45,536 nucleotides of DNA from Humidesulfovibrio sp. (GTDB lineage: Bacteria > Desulfobacterota > Desulfovibrionia > Desulfovibrionales > Desulfovibrionaceae), in NCBI RefSeq assembly GCF_031082295.1, contig NZ_JAVHLD010000025.1, positions 1-45,536 of the forward strand, in the 5' to 3' direction. A program made the translations under genes and the position numbers. Positions 1 to 8,087 of the stretch are shown here, piece after piece (the stretch's first letter is position 1; every line of letters begins with the position of its first letter). The notes below the pieces were generated by a model, which had not been told where the DNA came from, searched no databases, and saw nothing but the letters and a program-made list of their open reading frames with translations.

Positions 1-1
1 C

Positions 2-481
2 GGCTTTGCGGGCGGGCTGTTCGACGCCGACACCGGCCTGACGCGGTTTGTCTGGAGAGACTACGACGCCGACACCGGGCGCTTCACGGCCCTGGATCCG
101 CTGGGCAAAAAGGGCGGGGATAGCGACTGGTACGGCTACTGCGTCGATGACCCGGTGAATCGGGTGGACGTGTGGGGGTTGGAGTGGGAGTGGGATTGGA
201 GCAAGTCTGCTGGTGGCCGCATTGTTGCTAGTGGCGTTCAGGGAATGGCAACCGGTGCTATTACAGGCGCAGGGGCCGGAGTGGCCGCCGGTGGGGTCGG
301 GGCCATTTCCGGCGCAATCGCCGGTGCCGGGGTTGGCCTCCCGGTGGGACTGCTGAAAGGAGTTGGAACAGAAATCTACACACAATACTTTGGGGATAGC
401 ATTAGCGACAAGGCGAAGGAGATTTCCGACAGCATGATGGAACAAACTAAGGCGTTGCAAGACTGGTACAGTCGGAAGTAG
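2..481 (+). CDS. RHS repeat-associated core protein, C-terminal part (5' end outside window)
   Basis: The open frame enters from the left edge. Its first 55 residues carry the conserved end of an RHS core (DADTGLTRFVWRDYDADTGR, then the DPLGKKGGDSDW and DPVNRVD motifs). After the core comes a variable tail of about 105 residues. The tail opens with Trp/Glu-rich residues, then has a long Gly/Ala stretch with glycine-zipper spacing (roughly positions 240-360), and ends in a charged helix. RHS proteins are large secreted or wall-associated shells whose variable tail is often a toxin. The tail is not a nuclease or protease I recognise; its hydrophobic glycine zipper would suit a membrane-inserting domain (inference). 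A small membrane gene follows at 544. Related core remnants lie at about 821-935 and 24.8-25.1 kb. Confidence 0.85.
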   Translation, partial: GFAGGLFDADTGLTRFVWRDYDADTGRFTALDPLGKKGGDSDWYGYCVDDPVNRVDVWGLEWEWDWSKSAGGRIVASGVQGMATGAITGAGAGVAAGGVGAISGAIAGAGVGLPVGLLKGVGTEIYTQYFGDSISDKAKEISDSMMEQTKALQDWYSRK

Positions 482-543
482 GTCGCGCGCCATTGAAGAG
501 CAGGGGGCGTGGTGGAACCGCCACGCCCCCCTTGAGGTGGATC

Positions 544-792
544 ATGCCAAGCATAGTTCGCCAGTGTCCGCAATGCAGTGCAGAGCACAGGCCAAGCTGG
601 AAGGAAAATGGGACAGCGTTGTTCATCATTGGGGCTGGCATTCTTGGCTGGAGCCTTTGGCGAGGCGGCTGGCTTGACTTCGTCCTCTCGGGGACAATTT
701 TTGCCTTGCCCTGCTTTGTCTTCGGCTACGATCTGCGTAAGAAGTCTCATCGATGCAATTCGTGCGGAAGTGAACTGACCCGACCTCGCTAA
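544..792 (+). CDS. Small zinc-ribbon membrane protein, possible immunity protein
   Basis: This is an 82-residue protein. The ATG at 544 is preferred over an upstream TTG at 493 because it places the CPQC motif at the N terminus. It has one CxxC near the N terminus (CPQC) and one near the C terminus (CNSC), the pattern of a split zinc ribbon. Between them are two hydrophobic segments (around residues 25-42 and 45-63) that look like membrane spans. I do not recognise the family. It lies 62 bp after an RHS toxin-like tail and before an orphan RHS core remnant, which is where immunity genes are usually found in RHS loci. The immunity role is inference from position and membrane character only. 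Confidence 0.55.
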   Translation: MPSIVRQCPQCSAEHRPSWKENGTALFIIGAGILGWSLWRGGWLDFVLSGTIFALPCFVFGYDLRKKSHRCNSCGSELTRPR

Positions 793-799
793 CTCTCCA

Positions 800-1000
800 G
801 TGCTTTGTCCCACACCTGACGCCGACACCGGGCGCTTCACGGCCCTCGACCCGCTGGGGAAGAAAGGCGGCGACAGCGACTGGTACGGGTATTGTGTCAA
901 TGACCCGGTGAACCGGGTGGATGTGTGGAGGGTAGAGAAAGAAACAACGGGGCGGGGAGCTGGCGTGCTCCTCGCCCCGTCGGCGTTTATGAGGCGCTCA
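800..1000 (+). pseudogene. Orphan RHS core-end remnant
   Basis: Positions 821-935 are nearly identical to positions 71-175. They encode the same RHS core end (DADTGRFTALDPLGKKGG, then DSDWYGYCVNDPVNRVDVW) in a frame with no upstream RHS body. After the core the frame quickly enters a hairpin at 948-983, and then reads through the 3' end of the antisense rnr gene without any plausible domain. This is what a displaced C-terminal cassette looks like after an RHS gene has swapped its tip. The boundaries given are approximate. Confidence 0.7.
948..983 (+). terminator. GC-rich hairpin after the RHS remnant
   Basis: Arms of 14 bases (ACGGGGCGGGGAGC and GCTCCTCGCCCCGT) pair with a single G-T wobble around a 6-base loop. 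There is no clear T-run. The position after the RHS remnant and before the convergent rnr gene suits a terminator. Confidence 0.5.
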
Positions 1001-1032
1001 ACTGGGTGTTGCGCTTATTCTCTTGACCGGGT

Positions 1033-1054
1033 CCAGGGGGCGCCGCCCCCTGGC
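1033..1054 (-). terminator. Hairpin downstream of rnr
   Basis: A near-perfect inverted repeat (CCAGGGGGCG / CGCCCCCTGG) sits just past the rnr stop codon. It lacks a clean T-run, so it may be a transcript-end stabiliser or weak terminator. A similar GC hairpin closes the TPR gene at the right end of the window. Confidence 0.45.
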
Positions 1055-1060
1055 TACGTT

Positions 1061-3514
1061 CTACTTCCCGCCGCGTTTGCCGCCGGTTTTTTTGCCTTCC
1101 GATTTCTTGCCGCCGACCTTTTGGCCAAAGGCGTTTCTGCCGCCAGGGCTTTTGCCGCCGGGTGACTTGGCCTTGCCCTGTCGTTTCTGCCTGGCCTGGT
1201 CGACGCGGGCGCGGTCCTTTTGGGCGCGCTGCTCGCGGTAGACTGCGCGGGGCAGCTCGGGGAACACGTCGCCGTCCTGCCTCGGGCTGGTCTTGGTGTC
1301 CGGGGCCAGTTCCAGGTCGATCTCCAGGCGGTCCAGGTGCGCGCCGATGAGCTTGACCCGCACGGCCTGCCCGGCGCGGATGACGCGCCCGGTGCGGCTG
1401 CCCACGAGCATTTCGCGCTCCTTGATGTAGCCGTAGTAGTCGTCGAGCATGGTGGACAGGCGGATGAAGCCTTCGGCCATGACTTCCGGCAGGTCGACCC
1501 AGAACCCGTAGTCCATGAGTCCGGCCACGACGCCGGTGAACTCGCGTCCTTCCTGTCCGCGCAGCACGAGGCAGACGTAGCGCTTCTGGCATTCGCGCTC
1601 GGCTTCCTGGCTCACGCGTTCGCGGGCCGAGAGGTGCTGGCCCATTTCGGCCAGTTTCTTGAAGCCGGGCACGGGCAGGGAGCTGTCGCCCAGGGCGCGC
1701 TTGAGCAGCCGGTGCACGATGAGGTCCGAGTAGCGGCGGATGGGCGAGGTGAAGTGCGCGTAGGACTCGCTGGCCAGGCCGTAGTGGCCCTCGTTTTCCG
1801 GCTGGTAGCGCGCCTGCTTCATGCTGCGCAGCACCAGGCGGTGCACCAGGAATTCGCGCTCCGTCCCCGCGACGGCGGCCAGCAGGCGTCCCAGGGCCTC
1901 GGGGGTGAAGTCCTCCTCGCTGAAGCGGTCGGTGCGGGCGCGTTTTGGCGCGGCCTCGCCGTCCAGGCGTGCCAGCAGGTTGTAGAGGGTCTCCAGCTTT
2001 TCGCGGTCGGGCGCGGCGTGCACGCGGTACAGGCAGGGCAGCGCGTGGGCCTGGAGGAACTCGCTCACGGCCTCGTTGGCGGCGATCATGAACTCCTCGA
2101 TGAGCTGGTGGGCGAAGTGGCGCACCTTGGGGATGACGGACGTGGGCTGGCCGTTCTCGTCGAACTGGACCTCGCCCTCGGGCAGGTCGAAGTCCAGGCT
2201 GCCGCGCGCGATGCGCAGCTTGCGCATCTTGCGGGCCAGTTCCTCGGCGGTGTCGAGCATGTCGACCACCGCGCCGCCCGCGCCAGGGATCTTGGCGTCG
2301 ACCTCGGCGCGGAGGCCGTCGCGCGCCTCGGGCACCTTGTCCACGCAGACGTCACGCGCGCGGGAGTATGTCAGCCGGGCGTGGCTGCTGATGACGGCGT
2401 TCATGGCGCGGGTTTCGCCCCGCTCGCCCCTGGCGTTCACCTCCAGGCGCACGGCCATGGACAGGCGCGGCACGCCGGGGTTCAGGCTGCACAGGCCGTT
2501 CGACAGGGCCTGGGGAAACATGGGCTCCACCGAGGACGGGAAATAGTAGGAGTTGCCGCGCTCGTAGGCCTCCAGGTCCAGCGCGGAGCCGAGCGGCACG
2601 TAGTGGGCCACGTCGGCGATGGCCACCCAGAGCACGTAGCCCTTGCCCTTCCTTTCGACGTAGATGGCGTCGTCGAAGTCGCGCGCGGTCTTGCCGTCGA
2701 TGGTGACGAAGGGCAGCCCGCGCAGGTCCTCGCGACGGGCTTTCGGCCCGAGGTAGTCGGACTCCGCCGGGACCAGGGGCAGGCCGGCGGCCTCGGCCAG
2801 CACGTCGTCGGCGAAGCCGGAGGGGATGTTGTGGTTGGCCTTGACCAGGGCTTCCTGCACCTGGGCCTCTGACTCCGACCCCAGGCGCGAGAGGATCTTG
2901 CCCGCCCAGAGTGCGGCGTCCACCTGCTCCGCGGGCGCGGCCAGGGCGATGTCGCCCTTTTGCAGCCCCAGGCCGGGGTCCACGCCTTCCGCCAGGATGG
3001 CGAAGTCCAGGCGCGGGTCCGTGGGCTTGCAGAGCAGGCTGTCCTGCCCGGCGGAGCGCATGACGCGCACCGGCAGGACGCTGCGGCCGCGCTCCACGAT
3101 GCGCACGACGCGGCCCTCATGGTTGCGGGTGCTGCTCTCGCGGGTGATGGCCACGGCAACGCGGTCGCCGTGCCAGGCCCCTGCGGTGTCCTGGCCGAGG
3201 AACACGTCCTTGCGCCGGGGGTCGTCGGGGATGAGAAAGGCCACGCCGGAGCGCTGGATCTGCACCTTGCCGGTGATGAGGTTGACCCGCTCGATGGGCG
3301 CGTAGGCGCGGCCCAGCTGGATGAGCTTGCCCTCGACCACGAGGTCCTTCAGCATGTCGTCCACCTCGCCGCGCTTGCGGCGGTGCAGCCCGAGCACGGG
3401 CAGCAGGTCGTCGGGGGCCAGCGGGCGCTTGGCCTCGCGCATGAGCTTCAAGAGGGTCTTATGGTCCGTGGGCAGGGGCGGCCTGCTTGGGTTCTTCTTC
3501 TTTTTCAGTTTCAT
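1061..3514 (-). CDS. rnr: Ribonuclease R (RNB-family 3'-5' exoribonuclease)
   Basis: This 817-residue protein degrades structured RNA processively from the 3' end. The start is set at the ATG whose product begins MKLKKKKNPS; the longer frame upstream has no homologous character. Visible domains are an N-terminal winged helix (about 15-75), cold-shock domains (about 85-250), the RNB catalytic domain with the metal-binding motif DFDDAIYV at 279-286 and a later SPIRRYSDLIVHR motif, an S1 domain near the C terminus, and a Lys/Gly-rich basic tail, which is usual for RNase R. The gene lies 97 bp downstream of lpxK on the same strand and ends at a GC hairpin. The Shine-Dalgarno sequence before the chosen start is weak. 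Confidence 0.93.
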   Translation of the reverse strand: MKLKKKKNPSRPPLPTDHKTLLKLMREAKRPLAPDDLLPVLGLHRRKRGEVDDMLKDLVVEGKLIQLGRAYAPIERVNLITGKVQIQRSGVAFLIPDDPRRKDVFLGQDTAGAWHGDRVAVAITRESSTRNHEGRVVRIVERGRSVLPVRVMRSAGQDSLLCKPTDPRLDFAILAEGVDPGLGLQKGDIALAAPAEQVDAALWAGKILSRLGSESEAQVQEALVKANHNIPSGFADDVLAEAAGLPLVPAESDYLGPKARREDLRGLPFVTIDGKTARDFDDAIYVERKGKGYVLWVAIADVAHYVPLGSALDLEAYERGNSYYFPSSVEPMFPQALSNGLCSLNPGVPRLSMAVRLEVNARGERGETRAMNAVISSHARLTYSRARDVCVDKVPEARDGLRAEVDAKIPGAGGAVVDMLDTAEELARKMRKLRIARGSLDFDLPEGEVQFDENGQPTSVIPKVRHFAHQLIEEFMIAANEAVSEFLQAHALPCLYRVHAAPDREKLETLYNLLARLDGEAAPKRARTDRFSEEDFTPEALGRLLAAVAGTEREFLVHRLVLRSMKQARYQPENEGHYGLASESYAHFTSPIRRYSDLIVHRLLKRALGDSSLPVPGFKKLAEMGQHLSARERVSQEAERECQKRYVCLVLRGQEGREFTGVVAGLMDYGFWVDLPEVMAEGFIRLSTMLDDYYGYIKEREMLVGSRTGRVIRAGQAVRVKLIGAHLDRLEIDLELAPDTKTSPRQDGDVFPELPRAVYREQRAQKDRARVDQARQKRQGKAKSPGGKSPGGRNAFGQKVGGKKSEGKKTGGKRGGK

Positions 3515-3611
3515 TATCGTCTCGTATGTTGAAGGAAATTGGATGGTTGCGCCGCCGTGCGGAGTCGGAAGGGGGGCGGCGCGGGGTATGGCGAGGCGGG
3601 GAGCGCCGGCT

Positions 3612-4724
3612 CTAGGCCAGCTTTTTCCGCATGGCCTCGCGGTAGGCCTGGCGGTGCGGTTCGGACAGCTCGTCAAAGCGCGCGGCGAACCAGTCGTCGA
3701 ACTCCGCGTCGGAGTTGTACTTGGGGCCGAAGCGCACCTCCGTGCGCAGGGTCCAGAAGCCGCCGGTGCCGTCCAGCAGGCGCAGCTTCACGGCGTCCTT
3801 GGGGGTGACCACAACGTGCGCGCCGTTTTCGGCCTGGGCGGCCTCGCGTATCTTGGCCACGTCGGCCTGGGTGAAGGCCTGGTGGTCGGCGAAGGCCATG
3901 ACCTGCCTCGGCTCCGCGCCCAGCAGGATGGCCGCCGTGGCCGCCACCTGCGCCGGGTCGGCGATGCCGGTGGCGATGACGTAGCCCTCGCTCCCCAGGT
4001 CGCGGGCGCGGGCGGAGCCGTCCAGCCGCGCCAGCCCCTTGGGCTTGAGGGCGAAGGTGAAGACGGGCTTGCCCTTGGGCTTCAGGCGCGTTTCGATGGC
4101 CTCGGCCAGGCCGGGCTGCTTGCCGGGCACCACCTTGATGAGGAACGCCGTGGCGCGGTCCAGGGCGCTTGCGCCCTCCCGCCAGGTTCCCAGCGGGCAG
4201 ACGCGCCCCCAGCCCTCCAGCAGGTCGAACGGGGTCAGCAGCACCAGGTCGATGTCGCGGGCCACGGGGAGGTGCTGGAAGCCGTCGTCCAGCAGCACGA
4301 AATCCGGGTCGAAGCGCTCGCAGGCCCAGGCCCCGCCGCGTCTGCGCTTGGGGTCCACCACGACGCGCGCCAGTCGGTGTGTCTTGGCCAGCAGAAGGGG
4401 TTCGTCGCCGGCCTGAGCCGGGTCCGCGCCGGGGGTGACGAGCAGCGGCAGGCGCTTTGGCTTGGCCCGGTAGCCCCGGGTGAGCACCACGCCATGCTCC
4501 TCATGCTTGCCCGCCCAGCGCAGGATGTGGCCGCAGAGGGGGGTCTTGCCGGAGCCGCCCCAACCGATGTTGCCCACGCTGACGCAGACGCAGGGCGGCC
4601 GCCAGGAGCTGAGCGCGCCGCGCCCGTACAGCCAGCGCCGCAGGCGCATGACCTGGGCATAGAGCACGCCAAGGGGCAGCAGGAGTGGCCGTAAGGCGCG
4701 TTGCAGTTGGGGGATGTTCGGCAT
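3612..4724 (-). CDS. lpxK: Tetraacyldisaccharide 4'-kinase
   Basis: LpxK phosphorylates the 4' position of the lipid A disaccharide at the inner membrane, using ATP. The 370-residue product has the N-terminal amphipathic or membrane-associated helix, a Walker A loop with the LpxK-type sequence GNIGWGGSGKTP (about 51-62), and the DDGFQH motif characteristic of the family. Late in the protein, VVTPKDAVKL is also typical. Its presence shows a Gram-negative outer membrane with lipid A. It stands between a BI-1 family gene and rnr, all on the minus strand. A 9-bp hairpin lies between it and the BI-1 gene, so lpxK may have its own promoter. Confidence 0.93.
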   Translation of the reverse strand: MPNIPQLQRALRPLLLPLGVLYAQVMRLRRWLYGRGALSSWRPPCVCVSVGNIGWGGSGKTPLCGHILRWAGKHEEHGVVLTRGYRAKPKRLPLLVTPGADPAQAGDEPLLLAKTHRLARVVVDPKRRRGGAWACERFDPDFVLLDDGFQHLPVARDIDLVLLTPFDLLEGWGRVCPLGTWREGASALDRATAFLIKVVPGKQPGLAEAIETRLKPKGKPVFTFALKPKGLARLDGSARARDLGSEGYVIATGIADPAQVAATAAILLGAEPRQVMAFADHQAFTQADVAKIREAAQAENGAHVVVTPKDAVKLRLLDGTGGFWTLRTEVRFGPKYNSDAEFDDWFAARFDELSEPHRQAYREAMRKKLA

Positions 4725-4735
4725 GGAGGAGTGCG

Positions 4736-4770
4736 GGGACCGCCCCGCGCGGCGTGCGCAAGGCGGTCCC
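4736..4770 (-). terminator. Hairpin between BI-1 gene and lpxK
   Basis: Perfect 9-bp arms (GGGACCGCC and GGCGGTCCC) flank a 17-base loop. It starts 12 bp after the BI-1 stop codon. No T-run follows, so it is only terminator-like. It could also form in the lpxK leader. Confidence 0.4.
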
Positions 4771-4782
4771 GGCGGGATTTGG

Positions 4783-5496
4783 CTAGTCGCGGCTGGAACC
4801 GAAGAGGCGCAGCAGCATCAGGAACAGGTTGAGGAAGTCCAGGTACAGGGTCAGCGCGCCCAGGATGGTGCCCCGGCGGATGGCGGTGCCGTCGCCCAGG
4901 GGCATGGCCTCGCCCATGTACTTGAGCTTCTGGGTGTCATAGGCGGTGAGGCCCACGAAAACGATCACGCCGATGATGGAGATGCCGAAGCTCAAGGCCG
5001 AGCTCTGGACGAACATGTTCACCAGGGAGGCCAGCACGATGCCGATGAGGCCCATGAACATGAAGCTGCCCATGCTCGTCAGGTCGCGCTTGGTGACCAT
5101 GCCGTAGATGCTCATGGCGCCGAACATGCCCGCGGTGACCACGAAGGCCTGGAAGATGCTGGCCGCGCTGTACACGAAGAAGATGGACGACAGCGTCAGC
5201 CCGGTCAGGGCGCTGTAGAGCAGGAACATCATCGAGGCCGCGCTGCCGGAGAGCTTGTTGATGGCCGCGGACAGGCCGATGACCAGGCCGAACTGCACCA
5301 AAACCAGGCCGATGACCAGGCCGGGGCTCTGCAGCAGGGTGACGCCGAACTGGCTGTTGGCCGTGAGCCAGGCGGCGCAGGCGGTGATCAGCATGCCGGT
5401 GCTCATCCAGCCATACACGCCGCGCATGAACGCGTTGATGGTTTCGGCTTTGGAGACGCTGGCTTGCGCTCCGGGGTAGGAAGGATATCCTGCCAT
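4783..5496 (-). CDS. Bax inhibitor-1 / YccA-YbhL family membrane protein
   Basis: This 237-residue protein consists almost entirely of hydrophobic segments. About seven membrane spans can be drawn from residue 25 onwards, and the hydrophilic N terminus is short. The late motif GLTAYDTQKLKYM is diagnostic of the BI-1/YccA family, in which conserved acidic residues sense pH or calcium. Bacterial members are thought to act as pH-sensitive calcium leak channels or regulators of FtsH-type proteolysis. The ATG at 5496 is preceded by AGGAGG at ideal spacing, so the longer upstream frame is rejected. It is the first gene of a minus-strand group that continues to lpxK. Confidence 0.9.
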   Translation of the reverse strand: MAGYPSYPGAQASVSKAETINAFMRGVYGWMSTGMLITACAAWLTANSQFGVTLLQSPGLVIGLVLVQFGLVIGLSAAINKLSGSAASMMFLLYSALTGLTLSSIFFVYSAASIFQAFVVTAGMFGAMSIYGMVTKRDLTSMGSFMFMGLIGIVLASLVNMFVQSSALSFGISIIGVIVFVGLTAYDTQKLKYMGEAMPLGDGTAIRRGTILGALTLYLDFLNLFLMLLRLFGSSRD

Positions 5497-5675
5497 GTAA
5501 CGTTCCTCCTGAAAGGAATATGTTCTGTGTTCTGGGGGCGGAAGAGTCCGCCACAATTCATGCAAGATAAGCCCTGCCGGGGACTTTGGCAAGGGGTCGG
5601 GGTTTCAGGCGGGCCGACGGGCCAGTGGGCGGGCCAGCGGGCGGGCCGACGTGTGAACTCGGGCTGGCTGGGAGA

Positions 5676-6794
5676 TCAGGACCGGCGCTTCCAGGCCGCC
5701 AGGGCCTCGTGCTTGGGCTCGGTCCAGGCCAGCGGCGTCTGTCGGGCCGGGGTCACCACGACCTCGGTCACCACCTCGGAGGTTGGCTTGCCCCGGCGCA
5801 CCAGCACCACCACCGGGCGTCCGGCCTCGGCCCCCCCTTCGGAGAATGTCCTGGCCTTGGGCGAGTAGGACGCGGCAAAGGACGCGGCGTCGGCCAGCAC
5901 GTCGTCCGGCCAGGCTTGCGGCGTCATCCCGGGCGCAACGCCGGCGGCGGGCTCGTACTGGCGGCCCAGGGCGCAGGGGCCGGGCAGGTCGCGCAGGCGG
6001 AAGAGGATGTCCGTCTCGCGCCGTGCCTTTTCCAGGGCCTCGTTGTCGTGCTGGTTGCGGCCGATGGACAGCCAGTACGGCCCGGCCCAGTACTGCCGCC
6101 CCAGGTGCGAGAGGCTGAAGTCGCGGGAGGACGCCTCGGCCAGGTTGCAGATGATGGGCAGGTAGCGGGCGGCGGGTTCGGCCTCGGCCAGGTTGCAGCC
6201 CCCGGCGGGCGTGGGGATGAGGGTGATGCCGAAGTGCGCCGCCAGGGCCAGCTGGTCCTTGCGGCCGCGGCCCCAGATGCCCGGCAGGCGCGAGCGGTCC
6301 ACCAGCCCGGACTCCTCCATGGGCGTGGGGCCGAGCTTCTGGGCCGAGAGCGGGCGCAGCAGCAGGTCCTTCACGCCCGCGTCCTTGCGGATGAGGTTCA
6401 ACGTGTCTGCGCGCTGGCTCATGGGGCGCTGGCCCAGCACCTCGCCGCTGACCAGGAAGCTCGCGCCGTACTTGGGCAGCAGCGTCTTGGCGTGGGTCAG
6501 CATGAGGATCTTGCAGTCAACGCAGGGGTTCAGGTGCTTGCCGTAGCCGTGGGCCGGGCGCGACAGCATGTCCAGGTAGGCCCGGCGGATGTCCACGTTG
6601 ACGGCCTCGATGCCGTAGACCTCGCGCCAGTGGCTGATGAGGTGTGGCTTGCCGAAAAAGGGGCTGACGAAGTGCAGGCCGAGAACCCGCAGGCCTTGCT
6701 CCTGCAGCACCTTGATGGCGAGCAGGCTGTCCAGCCCGCCGGAGAGCAGGGCCAGGGCGTGGTATTTCGGATCAGATGCGGTTGAATCGTGCAT
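5676..6794 (-). CDS. PP-loop ATPase (MnmA/ThiI-like) fused to an NFACT-R RNA-binding domain
   Basis: The N-terminal half is a PP-loop nucleotide-alpha hydrolase. It has the SGGLDSL signature at 18-24 and cysteines at C91, C94 (NPCVDC) and C200 (AGGC). This layout resembles tRNA sulfurtransferases: a CxxC plus a distant Cys can hold an Fe-S cluster, as in TtuA/TtcA, or can act as the thiolation cysteines. From about residue 235 the protein matches the NFACT-R domain known from RqcH/Rqc2 proteins (IGRNQHDNEAL, then an LPGPCAL strand). The likely role is sulfur modification or another adenylation-dependent modification of tRNA, with NFACT-R gripping the RNA. The exact base is not predictable. 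The gene is followed on the same strand by no close partner. Confidence 0.8.
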   Translation of the reverse strand: MHDSTASDPKYHALALLSGGLDSLLAIKVLQEQGLRVLGLHFVSPFFGKPHLISHWREVYGIEAVNVDIRRAYLDMLSRPAHGYGKHLNPCVDCKILMLTHAKTLLPKYGASFLVSGEVLGQRPMSQRADTLNLIRKDAGVKDLLLRPLSAQKLGPTPMEESGLVDRSRLPGIWGRGRKDQLALAAHFGITLIPTPAGGCNLAEAEPAARYLPIICNLAEASSRDFSLSHLGRQYWAGPYWLSIGRNQHDNEALEKARRETDILFRLRDLPGPCALGRQYEPAAGVAPGMTPQAWPDDVLADAASFAASYSPKARTFSEGGAEAGRPVVVLVRRGKPTSEVVTEVVVTPARQTPLAWTEPKHEALAAWKRRS

Positions 6795-6894
6795 GGCGGG
6801 CTTCTACGTCAGGCCAAGCGGGAGGGCAAGGGGGCGGATAACCGGCCCCCGGCTGGGGGGCAAGCCAGGGGCCGGGGTTGCTGCGGAGCTGCGG

Positions 6895-7302
6895 CTAGCG
6901 GACGACCAGCACGGAGCACGGGGCGTTGGCCACCACCCGGCTGGCCACGCTGCCCAGGCGCAGGCCGCCCTTGCCCTTCTTGCTGCGCGTGCCCATGACC
7001 ACGAGGTCGAAGCCGCCCTTCTCGGCCTGCTCAACGATGATGTCCTCGGGCGAGACCCCGGTCTTGAGCACGGCCTTGGGCTTGGCCACCGCCGCCATTG
7101 CCTTGGCGGCATCCAGGGCCTTGGCGGCGCGTTCCTTCATGCGCTCTCCGGCCTCGTTGCCAAACAGGTTCTCCATGTCGAGGAAGGTCTCGGCCACGGC
7201 GAGCAGGGTCAGCTGCGCGCCCTCCTTCTTCGCCATTTCAGCGCCCTTGGTCACGGCGAGGTGAGCGGAATCGGACGGATCGACTGCGACGAGAATCTTC
7301 AT
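6895..7302 (-). CDS. Universal stress protein (UspA family)
   Basis: A 135-residue single Usp domain, cytoplasmic. It begins MKILVAVDPSDSA, as Usp proteins do, and ends GLRLGSVASRVVANAPCSVLVVR. The nucleotide-binding loop near GTRSKKGKGG is close to the G-2x-G-9x-G(S/T) consensus but has Ser where the second Gly is usual, so ATP binding is likely but not certain. The gene has its own strong sigma-70-type promoter, overlapped by a perfect CRP/FNR-family palindrome (7447-7464), and a GGGGG Shine-Dalgarno. It is probably monocistronic. Confidence 0.92.
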   Translation of the reverse strand: MKILVAVDPSDSAHLAVTKGAEMAKKEGAQLTLLAVAETFLDMENLFGNEAGERMKERAAKALDAAKAMAAVAKPKAVLKTGVSPEDIIVEQAEKGGFDLVVMGTRSKKGKGGLRLGSVASRVVANAPCSVLVVR

Positions 7303-7440
7303 GCGGTACCCCCTTGCTGATGACGTTGCGGACTATGCGCACCTCGTGAAACCACACGATTCCAGGAGGATGGATCCAGCAAAGCAAGCCAGGAGCAGAA
7401 ACGCCGGGGACGGGGGGGGAATGGGGCCATCCCAGTTGTA

Positions 7441-7469
7441 AATATATTGTGAAAATACTCACAAGTCAA
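7441..7469 (-). promoter_or_regulatory. uspA promoter with embedded CRP/FNR (HcpR-type) palindrome
   Basis: On the minus strand, a -35 box TTGACT (7469-7464) and a -10 box TATATT (7446-7441) are separated by exactly 17 bases. The spacer contains the perfect inverted repeat TTGTGA-N6-TCACAA (7447-7464). This is the consensus for CRP-type regulators, and from memory also for HcpR in Desulfovibrio. A site inside the spacer normally represses; activation would require a second upstream promoter. The start of transcription should fall near 7434, giving a leader of about 130 bases. Confidence 0.75.
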
Positions 7470-7565
7470 GGGGCGCGAGGACGGCTGCGCGCATTGGCCT
7501 TACTCCGGCCCAACTCAGGACGCCCTTTTGCCGGAGCCGGATCTGGCCGGAAATGGCAGGAAAAA

Positions 7566-8081
7566 TCAGGCGCCGGAAACGGGAGCCGACTCCGGCCCGA
7601 AGGTCAGGGTCAGCACGTTGGCCGCGCCGACGCGGGCGTAGGAGCCCCTGGCCAGCGTACGCAGCAGGAACAGGCCCATGCCGCCGGGCGCGCGCGCCTC
7701 AAGCCCGGCCTCCAGGTTGGCCTCCAGCCCTTCTTCCAGGGCCTGGTCCTCCGGGGCCAACGGATCGAAGGCCACGCCCCAATCCGTGAGGCTCACGCTC
7801 AGGCTGCCCGGCGGCTCGCCGTCGCGGGGCTGGCCGCCCTGCCCGGAGGGAACCAGGGCCAGCTCCACCTCGCCCAGCTCCCCCGGATAGGCGTGGTGGA
7901 AGACGTTCATGAGCGTCTCCTCCAGCACCAGGTCCAGGCGCTGCACGAACTCGTCCGCCAGCCCCGCGCGCCCTGCCCAGGCCAGGGCCAGCTCGCGGAA
8001 GGCGGGCAGGCTCTCCTCATGGGCGGGCAGGCGCAGGCGCGGGGCCAGCTGCGGGACGAAAGCTTCCGTTGCCGGGGGCAT
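7566..8081 (-). CDS. RsbW-like anti-sigma factor / serine kinase (HATPase_c_2)
   Basis: This 171-residue cytoplasmic ATP-binding protein is of the GHKL class. The N box is visible as EETLMNVFHHAYP, the first G box as DWGVAFDP, and the second as PGGMGLFLLR. Proteins of this type phosphorylate a STAS partner on serine and bind a sigma factor or another output protein when the STAS partner is phosphorylated. The STAS protein is encoded only 6 bp upstream on the same strand, and a SpoIIE phosphatase upstream of that, which completes a partner-switch module. No sigma factor gene is adjacent, so the output is unknown. Confidence 0.85.
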   Translation of the reverse strand: MPPATEAFVPQLAPRLRLPAHEESLPAFRELALAWAGRAGLADEFVQRLDLVLEETLMNVFHHAYPGELGEVELALVPSGQGGQPRDGEPPGSLSVSLTDWGVAFDPLAPEDQALEEGLEANLEAGLEARAPGGMGLFLLRTLARGSYARVGAANVLTLTFGPESAPVSGA

Positions 8082-8087
8082 CGGCCT

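Noticed and set aside
1220-2872. Long plus-strand ORFs antisense to rnr, lpxK and similar (for example 550 residues here)
   Set aside because: They lie opposite well-supported genes, are rich in Ala, Gly, His, Val and Gln as expected from the reverse of GC-rich codons, and show no domains.
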